A DNA stretch of 64,000 nt from CAIQIA01 sp049317465. Lineage in GTDB: Bacteria; Cyanobacteriota; Cyanobacteriia; PCC-6307; Cyanobiaceae. The stretch lies in the NCBI GenBank assembly GCA_049317465.1, contig JBMOIF010000001.1:62001-126000 (forward strand), written 5' to 3'. The translations under genes were made by a program, and so were the position numbers. Of the stretch, positions 18,401 to 25,924 are shown in pieces (the first letter of the stretch is position 1; the number at the start of each line of letters is the position of its first letter). The notes below the pieces were generated by a model, which did no database searches, was not told the origin of the DNA, and saw only the letters and a program-made list of their open reading frames with translations.

Positions 18401-19117
18401 TTACCCCCCGGTCTGTCGCACGGCCCCGGCCATCAACCTGCCGTCCTCCATCGTCACAAGGCGGTCGGCCACATCCAGGATCCTGGGGTCATGGGTCACC
18501 ATCAGCACTCCACAGCCCTGGTCACGGGCAAGGCGACGCAGCAGCTCCACCACCTCGCGGCCCGTACGTCCGTCCAGGGCTGCCGTCGGTTCATCGGCGA
18601 GGAGAAGTCGGGGTCGGGCGGCAAGGGCACGGGCGATGGCCACACGCTGCTTCTGGCCGCCGGAGAGGTCATGGGGAAACTGTCGGAGATGATCCCCGAG
18701 TCCGACGGCGCGCAACCAGTGACGGGCCACCGCCCGGCGCTGCCCGTAGGCCATGGATGGCAGCAGATCTGCCCCCATCTGCACGTTCTGTTCGGCGGTC
18801 AGGCAGCGCAGCAGGTTGTGTCCCTGGAAAATCATGCCGATCCGCCTACGGACCCGGCGTCGGCGCTCCCGGTCAGCGGTCTGCAAGGGGACTCCCAGCA
18901 CGTCCAGCTCTCCTTGCTGGACCGATCGCAGGGCGCCGATCAGGGTCAGCAGGGTCGTCTTGCCACAGCCCGATGGTCCGGTGAGCAGCACGATCTCGCC
19001 GCTGGCAACGGCGAAATCGATCGACTGGAGCACAAGCCGCCGGGTGCTGCCCCGTCCGTAGGCGTGGCTGAGGCCCCTGGCCTGGATGACGGGCTGGACG
19101 GGGAGGGACTCGGTCAT
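18401..19117 (-). CDS. devA: DevA-type ABC exporter ATPase
   Basis: Cytoplasmic ATPase of a MacB/LolD-like exporter with DevB and DevC. The 238 residues have all ABC motifs: Walker A GPSGCGKTT (about 47-55), signature LSGGQKQRVAIARAL (about 150-164), Walker B LLLADEPT (about 171-178) and the switch His in MVTHD. It lies 12 bases after devC. In heterocyst formers DevBCA exports envelope glycolipids. In a unicellular organism such homologues are more likely general lipid or stress exporters, so the name denotes family only. Confidence 0.9.
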   Translation of the reverse strand: MTESLPVQPVIQARGLSHAYGRGSTRRLVLQSIDFAVASGEIVLLTGPSGCGKTTLLTLIGALRSVQQGELDVLGVPLQTADRERRRRVRRRIGMIFQGHNLLRCLTAEQNVQMGADLLPSMAYGQRRAVARHWLRAVGLGDHLRQFPHDLSGGQKQRVAIARALAARPRLLLADEPTAALDGRTGREVVELLRRLARDQGCGVLMVTHDPRILDVADRLVTMEDGRLMAGAVRQTGG

Positions 19118-19129
19118 GGTCGCCGGAGG

Positions 19130-20293
19130 TCAGAAGATGTCGGCGGGATCGGCATCCGCCAGTCGCCGCATGGCCAGCAATGCCGAGAAGAGGCACATGC
19201 TGAGAATCAGGCCAAAGACAATTCCTGCGCGCTGGGGTTCCATCAGCACCGGCAGGCGCGTGGAATTTCGGATCAGGGCATAGAGACCCTGAGCCACCCC
19301 ATAGGCGGGCAGATAACCGAGCAGTGCCAGCAGCAGCCCTTCGCGGGCCACCACGCCGAGAAGATCGGCGAGGCTGTAGCCCATCGCCATGAGGGTGGCG
19401 TATTCCGGCAGGTGATCACTCACATCGCCATAGAGAATCTGATAAACAATGACGCAACCCACCACAAACCCCATGGCGGCACCAAGGGTGAAGATGAAGC
19501 CGATGGCGGTGCTGGTGCGCCAGTAGTTCTTCTCGAATTCGATGAACTGATCCTTGGTGTAGACCTTCACGTCGCTGGGTAGCTGCCGGTCCAGGCGGCG
19601 TTGCACGGTGAGCACATCTGCCCCCTGCCGCAGGCGCAGCAGACCCAGCTGGATGCCGCCACGGCTGCCCGGTGGGGCGATGGTGCGGAAGGTCTCCCGA
19701 CTGACCAGCATGTTGCCGTCAGCCCCGAAGGAGGGGCCCAGCTGCACGAGACCCGCAACCCGCAGCCGCTGGCCTGAGACCTCTGTCTGCACGCTGCGGC
19801 CGGCACGGAACCAGGCCGCCACGGGCCCGAACTCGGGTCGGGAGCGTTCATCGAACAGAAGCCGGCCCGGCAGCCTGAGCAACGGCGCCTGCCGCTGCAC
19901 CGACGGATCGTTGAGCAGGGGATCCTCGGGATCGAACCCCAGCGCCAGGATCGAGCGGGTGCGACGGGTCTCGGGATTGCGCCAGAGCACGAACTCCCAC
20001 TGCACCGGGGTCATGGCGGCCACATCGGGATCTGCGAGGCTCTGGACCAGTCGTCCTTCCGGGAAGGCCGCCATGCTGATCGAGCTCATGGTGCGCGGAC
20101 TCACCAGCACCAGATCGGCATCAAAGAGCCGGTGAATGGTGACACTGGCATCGAACAGACCGTCGCGGAAACCCAGCTGCATGAACATGAGGATTCCGGC
20201 GAAGCCGATGCCCGCGAGGGCGATGGCCAGCCGGACGGGCTGACGCACGAGCAGCAGCCAGGCCAGGGGGATGCGCCGCCGGGCCCAGGGCAT
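19130..20293 (-). CDS. devC: DevC-type ABC exporter permease
   Basis: Membrane permease of the DevBCA/MacB-like family. From ATG 20293, in TGATG overlap with the devB stop, it has 387 residues. There is an N-terminal membrane helix (about 19-40), a large periplasmic domain (about 45-255), then three membrane helices near the C-terminus (about 265-290, 310-340 and 355-380). A GTG one codon upstream (20296) could also start it. The order pcyA-devB-devC-devA with overlaps indicates one transcript. Substrate is unknown. Confidence 0.88.
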   Translation of the reverse strand: MPWARRRIPLAWLLLVRQPVRLAIALAGIGFAGILMFMQLGFRDGLFDASVTIHRLFDADLVLVSPRTMSSISMAAFPEGRLVQSLADPDVAAMTPVQWEFVLWRNPETRRTRSILALGFDPEDPLLNDPSVQRQAPLLRLPGRLLFDERSRPEFGPVAAWFRAGRSVQTEVSGQRLRVAGLVQLGPSFGADGNMLVSRETFRTIAPPGSRGGIQLGLLRLRQGADVLTVQRRLDRQLPSDVKVYTKDQFIEFEKNYWRTSTAIGFIFTLGAAMGFVVGCVIVYQILYGDVSDHLPEYATLMAMGYSLADLLGVVAREGLLLALLGYLPAYGVAQGLYALIRNSTRLPVLMEPQRAGIVFGLILSMCLFSALLAMRRLADADPADIF

Positions 20294-21306
20294 CACGGCA
20301 GCACCTTGGCGATCAGCTTGAGCCCCAGCAGACGTCGCACACGGGCAGCATCTCCGGGGTCGAGGGCGACGCGCACCTCGACGATGCGCGCATCGGTGTT
20401 GGCCGTGGGATCTGTCGCCAGCACCTCCCTCTGCCTGACGACCGGGTCGATGCGCAGCACCCGCCCGATGAGGCGTCCGGTGAAGCCCCCATTCTCGCTG
20501 CGCAGCTCCACCCTCTGGCCAGGACGGACTCGCTCGATGTCGCTTTCATAGACCTCGAGCACCGCCTCCACGCCGGCGCTGCTGGCCAGCTCCAGCACCC
20601 CCTTCTCCCCAGGGCGTTCACCGCTGCGGGCATGGATGTCGAGAACCGTGCCGTCGAACGGTGCCCGCAGTTCGGTCAGCGGCAGCCGCACATCCTCCCG
20701 CCGCAGCTGTGCACGGGCCTGCACAAGCTGCTGTTCGACTTCCAGGACGTTCAGCCTTCGCTGTTCAAGATCCTGTTCGGACACGGCTCCGGCCTGTTCC
20801 AGGGCGGCGTAGCGATTCAGATCCTGGCGCAACAGACCGAGGCGCTGCTCCAGGGTGTTGAGGGTGGCGGCCGCCACGGCACGGTCTGCCTCGACGTCAA
20901 TGCGGCTGTCGAAGGTGGCCAGCAATTGCCCCTGCCTGACGCTGTCGCCCTTTTCGACCAGCAGGTTGCTGACCCGGGGGCTCTGCCCCATGGCGCCGCT
21001 CGGTGCCGCCAGACGGCGGGTGTCACCGAGGGCCTCAAGCCGACCGAGGGCCGTGACCGGGGCCAGGGCGGGATCCCTGGAGGCTTCAGGTACCGGCCTC
21101 GTCTGCCGCGGCACGGAGCCGGGGCGGGAGCGCAGAACCATCGCGATGCCAGCGATGGTCAGGGCCGCCAGCAGCAGCACGAGGGCAAGGGATCGCCAGG
21201 GCGGCCGGCCGGGGGGATCCGGTGGGGGCTCGCCCGGGAGCGGGGCCATGGCGGGGTCGCGCGGGTCGGCGGTCATGGTGCCGTCAGCGGGGGCGGTCAA
21301 CGTCAT
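20293..21306 (-). CDS. devB: DevB-type membrane fusion protein (HlyD family)
   Basis: Periplasmic adaptor that links the DevCA ABC exporter to an outer-membrane channel. In 337 residues it has a Pro-rich cytoplasmic start and one membrane segment at about 38-58. A lipoyl/barrel-sandwich half (about 85-135), a coiled-coil hairpin (about 135-205, Leu/Gln/Arg-rich heptads) and the returning lipoyl half and beta-barrel domain (LRAPFDGTVLDIHARSGE, near 212-229) follow. Its ATG overlaps the pcyA stop by four bases, so it is co-translated with a bilin biosynthesis gene. Confidence 0.88.
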   Translation of the reverse strand: MTLTAPADGTMTADPRDPAMAPLPGEPPPDPPGRPPWRSLALVLLLAALTIAGIAMVLRSRPGSVPRQTRPVPEASRDPALAPVTALGRLEALGDTRRLAAPSGAMGQSPRVSNLLVEKGDSVRQGQLLATFDSRIDVEADRAVAAATLNTLEQRLGLLRQDLNRYAALEQAGAVSEQDLEQRRLNVLEVEQQLVQARAQLRREDVRLPLTELRAPFDGTVLDIHARSGERPGEKGVLELASSAGVEAVLEVYESDIERVRPGQRVELRSENGGFTGRLIGRVLRIDPVVRQREVLATDPTANTDARIVEVRVALDPGDAARVRRLLGLKLIAKVLP

Positions 21307-22028
21307 GGGGAGGGCTCGGTGGGGTCATCGAACAGCAAGGTGCTGATGTAACGCTCCGCCCAGTCGGGATTGAACGCCATCTCCAGCACCCGTCGGGTCT
21401 TGTCGTTGCTGCGCTGTTGACGGCAATAGCGGCGCTGGCCCTCCAGGCGACGGCGGCTGCCGGTGGCCGACGCCGGTTCGGGTTCGCTCCTGACCAGGGC
21501 CCGCATCAGCACATCGTGAAAGGCCAGGACGTCAGCGATGAAGGCGTCTTCCTCCCCGGCATCGGCCGGCCTGACAAAAAGAACCTGGGGCGAGAAGATG
21601 TCTCCCCAGCCGGGCAAATCCCGGGGCTGGCGATAGTTGAAGCGCGGCTGGGCCTCAAGATCGGCTGTGATGGCGGCCGGCAGCTCGCCATCGGTGGGGG
21701 ACAGATCAACGATCGCCGCCGACACCACACCCCGTCCGGCGACGATGTCGACACCGAACAGCGGCAGGTTGAAACGCGGATCGGGGAACATCACGCAGTG
21801 GAGGATGTCGAGGTGACGGCCCACCCGCGCAGTCTCCAGATGAATCTTGCGCAGGCCGCGGCAGCGGAGCAGCTGGTTGCGGATGAGCATCGCCTCACCC
21901 TCCAGTTCACCGCGCACCTCCTCCAGGTCAGGGGCGATCGCCAGCGGAGCGCGTTCGGGGAGGTCATCCCAGCGGGGACGCAGGGCCTCGGCAAGACGGG
22001 ACACCAGCGGGTGAAAGGAGTCGTCCAC
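21303..22028 (-). CDS. pcyA: Phycocyanobilin:ferredoxin oxidoreductase
   Basis: Four-electron reduction of biliverdin IXalpha to phycocyanobilin, the phycobilisome chromophore, using ferredoxin. The 241-residue protein matches the family length. The catalytic residues align with Synechocystis PcyA Glu76, His88 and Asp105 at a constant offset of 11: Glu65 (KIHLE), His77 (ILHCVMFP) and Asp94 (FGVDIV). Only 38 bases separate its start from the divergent M16 gene. It begins an operon that continues directly into devBCA, an unexpected functional pairing. Confidence 0.95.
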   Translation of the reverse strand: MDDSFHPLVSRLAEALRPRWDDLPERAPLAIAPDLEEVRGELEGEAMLIRNQLLRCRGLRKIHLETARVGRHLDILHCVMFPDPRFNLPLFGVDIVAGRGVVSAAIVDLSPTDGELPAAITADLEAQPRFNYRQPRDLPGWGDIFSPQVLFVRPADAGEEDAFIADVLAFHDVLMRALVRSEPEPASATGSRRRLEGQRRYCRQQRSNDKTRRVLEMAFNPDWAERYISTLLFDDPTEPSP

Positions 22029-22066
22029 GGCGGTGTTGGCGGCCCGATCACCCTAGGGACCCGCCT

Positions 22067-23362
22067 GTGGCGATGATGGAACCACGATCCTCCTCCTTCG
22101 CTCTGCGCCCCCTCACACCGGCCCTCGGTCTTCCCGCCCCCCTGGCAGCCACCCTGGGCAACGGGGTGCCGGTCACCCTGCTGCCCATCGCCGACGCCCC
22201 GGTGGTCACCCTCGACCTCTGGTTCCAGGCCGGCAGCCTGTTTGAAACCGATGCCGAGAGTGGCCTGGCCCACTTCCTGGAACACATGGTGTTCAAGGGC
22301 AGTGAAGGTCTGGCGCCCGGGGAGTTCGACCATCGGATCGAGTCCGTCGGCGGCTTCAGCAACGCTGCCACCGGCTACGACGAGGTCAGCTACCACGTGG
22401 TGCTGCCCCGGGATGGACTGACCCTGGCCTGTGACCTGTTGCCCCGGCTGGTCCTGTGCCCGAGCCTTGATGCCGACGAATTCGAGCTCGAGCGGCAGGT
22501 GGTGCTGGAGGAACTGGCGCAGAGCGAAGATCAGCCGGAGGAGCTGGCCTTCCAGCGCCTGCTCGAGCTGGCCTGCGGCCGCCACGGTTATGGCCGCGCC
22601 ATCCTCGGAGAACGCGCTCGGCTCAGGGCCCATACCCCTGGGGCCATGGAGGCTTTCCGACACCGTCACTACCGCAGTGACCGCAGCGCCGTGGCGGTGG
22701 CCGGCAGCTTTGATCCGGAACGGTTGCTGGCACTGCTGGACCAGGGCCCCCTCGGTCGTCTTGCCCCCGCCGATGCACCGGACCCCACCCGCCAAGGCCG
22801 TCTTCAGCTGAGCCCAGGGGAACATCGGTTGCAGCTGCCACGGCTCGAATCCGCCCGGCTGCTCATGCTCTGGGCCTGCCCCCCGGCGGCAGCGGCCGAT
22901 GAGCTCACAGGCCACGACCTCATGGCCACCCTGCTGGCCGAAGGTCGCCGCAGCCGTCTGGTGCAGTGCCTCAGGGAAGAGCTGGATCTGGTCGAATCGG
23001 TGGATGTGGAGATCCACCCCCTGGAGGAGGGAAGTCTGGCGGTGCTCGAGTGCATCACGGGCGTCGATCAGCTGCCGCGCCTGCGGCAGGAGCTGCTTCG
23101 CCTGCTCGAGGCGCTGCCCGAGGGCCTGAGGCAGGAGGAACTGCTGCGGGCCCGTCGTCTCCTCCGCCATGGGCACACCTTCGGACTCGACGCCACCAGC
23201 CAGGTGGCCCATCTCCTCGGGCAACAGACCCTGCAGGGACGGCTGGCGCCCCTTGATGCCCCCCTGGAACGCCTGGAGAGCTGGACCCTGCCGCGGCTGC
23301 AGTCCCTGGCAGACCAGTGGCAGCCCGGTCGGGCCTGCTGCCTGGAGGTGGTGCCCGCATGA
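22067..23362 (+). CDS. M16 family zinc metallopeptidase (catalytic member)
   Basis: Processing-peptidase/pitrilysin-like zinc protease. The 431 residues include the inverted zinc motif HFLEH (His69, Glu72, His73) and a downstream ERQVVLEELAQ helix supplying the third ligand. Start is taken as GTG 22067 because AGGGA lies about seven bases upstream; in-frame ATGs at 22073 and 22076 are alternatives. It is followed by an ATGA-overlapping second M16 gene that lacks the zinc motif. The pair thus probably forms a heterodimer, as in mitochondrial processing peptidase and bacterial M16B pairs. Substrate is unknown. Confidence 0.9.
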   Translation: MAMMEPRSSSFALRPLTPALGLPAPLAATLGNGVPVTLLPIADAPVVTLDLWFQAGSLFETDAESGLAHFLEHMVFKGSEGLAPGEFDHRIESVGGFSNAATGYDEVSYHVVLPRDGLTLACDLLPRLVLCPSLDADEFELERQVVLEELAQSEDQPEELAFQRLLELACGRHGYGRAILGERARLRAHTPGAMEAFRHRHYRSDRSAVAVAGSFDPERLLALLDQGPLGRLAPADAPDPTRQGRLQLSPGEHRLQLPRLESARLLMLWACPPAAAADELTGHDLMATLLAEGRRSRLVQCLREELDLVESVDVEIHPLEEGSLAVLECITGVDQLPRLRQELLRLLEALPEGLRQEELLRARRLLRHGHTFGLDATSQVAHLLGQQTLQGRLAPLDAPLERLESWTLPRLQSLADQWQPGRACCLEVVPA

Positions 23363-24585
23363 CACGCCTCGAGGTGCTGCATCGCCCCGGGGCGCCCACC
23401 CTGGCGGCCCGGCTGGTGCTCCCCCAGGGGAGCCGGCACGATCCGGCCGGTGCCGCCGGGCGCCAGCAGCTTCTGGCGGGGGTGCTCACCCGTGGCTGCG
23501 GTGACCTGGGGGCCGAGGCCGTGGCCGATCTGGTGGAGAACCGCGGCGCCCAGCTGCGCTGCGATGCCGGCGATGACCTGCTGGTGCTTGCACTGCGCTG
23601 CGCCGGCGACGACGCCGACCAGCTGTTGCCGCTGCTGCTCACCATGGTTGAAGCCCCGAGGCTCGACGGGGCGCAGGTGGAGCGCGAGCGACATCTCAAC
23701 CTGCAGACCCTGCAACGACTGCAGGAGGATCCCTTCCACCGTTGCCATGAGCGTCTGCGGCGTCAGCTCTACGGCGAAGGCCCCTACGGCCACGACCCCC
23801 TGGGGGTTGCGTCAGATCTGGCGCTGATCGGCGCCCAGGACCTGGCTCGCGCTGCCCATGACCTGCCCGCAGGGAATGCCGTGCTGGTGCTGGCCGGCGA
23901 CCCGTCCCCTGGGCTGATGGAGCGGATCGCTGAACGCTTCGACCCATGGCATGCCGTGCCGCCCAGGCAGCGTCCCCTCGACCCGCCATCGCCAGGAACC
24001 CTGGAAACGGTGGAACTCGACACCGAACAGGCCGTCGTGATGGTGGGATTCCGAACGGTCCCGGTCAGCCATCCCGATCTGCTGGCCCTTCGTCTGTTGC
24101 AGGTGCATCTGGCCGTCGGCATGAGTTCGCGACTGTTCCAGCAGCTTCGGGAGGAGCGGGGCCTCGCCTACGAGATCGGCGTCGACCTATCGCCGCGGCA
24201 GGAGTCGTCCCCCTGCCTGTGGTACCTGTCCACCGGCGCCCCACGTCTTGCGGAAGCCATCGATGCGCTGGAGGCTGAATGGCAGCGGGTGCTCACCCTG
24301 CCCCTGACCGGCGAGGAGCTCGCACTGGCACGTGCCAAGCTGCGGGGCCAGGACTGCCTCGCCAGCGAAACCGCCAGCCAGCGGGCCGACCGGCTGGCCC
24401 TGCTCCTGGCCCATGGCCTGCCCCCGGACCACAACGAACGGGCCCTGGAGCGCCTGGAGCAGCTGGGGCCCGACGATCTGTGTGCCGCCGCCAACTGCTG
24501 GCTGAGCCAACCGGTGCTCAGCGTGTGCGGTCCAGCCCGGGCGTTGACCCAGGCCCGTCCCCTGCCGTGGGCCCAGCCCCGTTGA
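23359..24585 (+). CDS. M16 family peptidase homologue lacking the zinc motif
   Basis: Probable non-catalytic partner of the preceding M16 protease. From ATG 23359 (ATGA overlap) it has 408 residues. Where the zinc motif should occur it reads RQQLLAGVLTRGCG, without HxxEH. The C-terminal half keeps the Arg/Tyr substrate-gating motif as SSRLFQQLREERGLAYEIG. This split of zinc site and R/Y motif between two adjacent genes is typical of M16B heterodimers. The open frame extends to 23317, but the coupled ATG is more plausible. The last 68 bases overlap the antisense sipA-like gene. Confidence 0.9.
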   Translation: MTRLEVLHRPGAPTLAARLVLPQGSRHDPAGAAGRQQLLAGVLTRGCGDLGAEAVADLVENRGAQLRCDAGDDLLVLALRCAGDDADQLLPLLLTMVEAPRLDGAQVERERHLNLQTLQRLQEDPFHRCHERLRRQLYGEGPYGHDPLGVASDLALIGAQDLARAAHDLPAGNAVLVLAGDPSPGLMERIAERFDPWHAVPPRQRPLDPPSPGTLETVELDTEQAVVMVGFRTVPVSHPDLLALRLLQVHLAVGMSSRLFQQLREERGLAYEIGVDLSPRQESSPCLWYLSTGAPRLAEAIDALEAEWQRVLTLPLTGEELALARAKLRGQDCLASETASQRADRLALLLAHGLPPDHNERALERLEQLGPDDLCAAANCWLSQPVLSVCGPARALTQARPLPWAQPR

Positions 24586-24832
24586 CCGCCCCCACGAGCA
24601 GGTCAACCGGCAGCAGGAACGTTCCACGACGAAAGCGCACAGCCCGCAGATCCCCTGGACGCACGGCGGTGACGATGCCCCATTCCTCGGGATCGACGAG
24701 GTCTGGCGGCCGCAGCATCGGACGTTCGTCGGCCGTGCGGAGGTAGGTGGGAAGGCGCAGCAGCCTCACCGGGCTGCCTGGGGGATGCTCCAGGGTGACG
24801 GATGGATCAGGGCCGGTGTCGTCGGGGGTCAA
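24518..24832 (-). CDS. sipA: SipA-like (DUF3148) regulatory protein
   Basis: Small SH3-like-fold protein. In other cyanobacteria SipA binds the sensor kinase NblS and modulates high-light and stress responses. The diagnostic core LRLPTYLRTADERPMLRPPDL, then EEWGIVTAVRPGDLRAVRFRRGTFLLPVDLL, is clear. No ATG lies near the core; TTG 24832 is the most plausible start (about 104 residues), but the frame is open to 25045. The protein ends in a Gly/Pro tail encoded antisense to the M16 gene (68-base overlap), longer than typical SipA. Family call good, start uncertain. Confidence 0.75.
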   Translation of the reverse strand: MTPDDTGPDPSVTLEHPPGSPVRLLRLPTYLRTADERPMLRPPDLVDPEEWGIVTAVRPGDLRAVRFRRGTFLLPVDLLVGAVNGAGPTAGDGPGSTPGLDRTR

Positions 24833-24887
24833 CGTTGTCGGGGCGGATGGGTTGGTGCAGGATGGCGCCAGGCATGGATGCGGGTGA

Positions 24888-25463
24888 GTGCGTGCACTGC
24901 TGAACTGGTGCGGAGCGCTGGTGGGCCTGCTGCTGATCCTCGCCGGTGGTCTGCTGCAACCCACTGTTCCCTGGTGGACAGCGGAGACGGGAGCCGGGCT
25001 GCGTGATCTGCCGATCACCGCCCAGGTGCCAGCCGTGCTGCTCACCGCCCTGGTCTGTGGGCCGCGGGCCGGGCTGCTGGCCAGCGTCGCCTACCTGACC
25101 CTGGGCCTTGTGCTGCTTCCCGTCTTCCAGGATGGGGGCGGTTTCGACTATCTGCTCCAGCCATCCTTCGGGTTTCTTGCCGGTTTCATTCCCGCTGCCT
25201 GGTTCTGCGGGCGGCTGGCGCGACAGCCCGGGATGAACACGCTCGAGCGACTCTTCGGTACGGCCGTTCTGGGTCTGCTGCTGATCCACCTCAGCGGTGT
25301 GCTCAATCTGCTCCTCGGGGCCCTGGTGCACCGCTGGAGCGAATCCCTGCCACAGCTGGTGCTCACCTACAGCCTGCTCGCCCTGCCGGGTCAGCTGCTG
25401 ATGTGTGCCGTGGTTGCCCTGCTGGCTCGGCTGCTTCGTCCCCTGTTGCTGATCGAGCGTTGA
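24888..25463 (+). CDS. bioY: Biotin transporter substrate-binding subunit BioY
   Basis: Membrane S-component that binds biotin and works alone or with an energy-coupling-factor module. The 191 residues are almost wholly hydrophobic, with about six membrane segments. The BioY signature region LPITAQVPAVLLTALVCGP and GFDYLLQPSFGFLAGFIPAA are recognisable. Start is GTG 24888. Its stop overlaps the TTG start of lspA (TTGA). No ecfA or ecfT genes are next to it, so it is either solitary or uses a shared module. Confidence 0.9.
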   Translation: MRALLNWCGALVGLLLILAGGLLQPTVPWWTAETGAGLRDLPITAQVPAVLLTALVCGPRAGLLASVAYLTLGLVLLPVFQDGGGFDYLLQPSFGFLAGFIPAAWFCGRLARQPGMNTLERLFGTAVLGLLLIHLSGVLNLLLGALVHRWSESLPQLVLTYSLLALPGQLLMCAVVALLARLLRPLLLIER

Positions 25464-25924
25464 GCCGTTCAAGCCCGGCTCGATCGTCCCCTGGACCCCT
25501 GCTGCTGGCCGCGGCGGTGCTGCTCGCCGACCAGCTCAGCAAGGCCTGGGTGCTGCAGCACCCCCAGTCGCGTCCGTTGCTCCCGGGCCTGCTTGGGCTG
25601 CAACTGGTCCACAACGACGGTGCCGCCTTCAGCCTCTTCGACCAGGGGGCCCACTGGCTCGGCTGGATCAGCCTGTTCGTGAGCCTTGGCCTGGTGGTGG
25701 CCATCATCGGCTTCAGTTCGGGCTGGGGCCCCTGGCAGCGGCAGGCGGCGGGCTGGTTGCTGGGGGGAACGCTCGGCAATGGCCTCGACCGTTGGCGCCT
25801 GGGGGCGGTGACTGACTTTCTGGAGTTGCTGCCGATCTCCTTTCCGGTCTTCAACCTTGCCGACGTGGCGATCAATGTGGCCGTGGTCTGTCTGTTGATT
25901 CACACCTGGCGGGAGCGCCGATGA
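25460..25924 (+). CDS. lspA: Lipoprotein signal peptidase (signal peptidase II)
   Basis: Aspartyl protease of the inner membrane that cleaves prolipoproteins after lipidation. From TTG 25460 the protein has 154 residues and four membrane segments. The catalytic aspartates are visible as Asp119 (GAVTDFLEL, after GNGLDR) and Asp135 (FNLADVAI). The frame is open to 25403, but the TTG in TTGA overlap with bioY gives the right length. It overlaps the downstream penicillin-binding protein gene by four bases. A lipoprotein gene at 49867-50292 shows the substrate class exists here. Confidence 0.93.
   Translation: MSRSSPARSSPGPLLLAAAVLLADQLSKAWVLQHPQSRPLLPGLLGLQLVHNDGAAFSLFDQGAHWLGWISLFVSLGLVVAIIGFSSGWGPWQRQAAGWLLGGTLGNGLDRWRLGAVTDFLELLPISFPVFNLADVAINVAVVCLLIHTWRERR

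Noticed and set aside
18401..21306. DevBCA as evidence for heterocyst formation
   Set aside because: No heterocyst, nitrogen-fixation or hetR/patS genes are seen, and DevBCA homologues are common in unicellular cyanobacteria.
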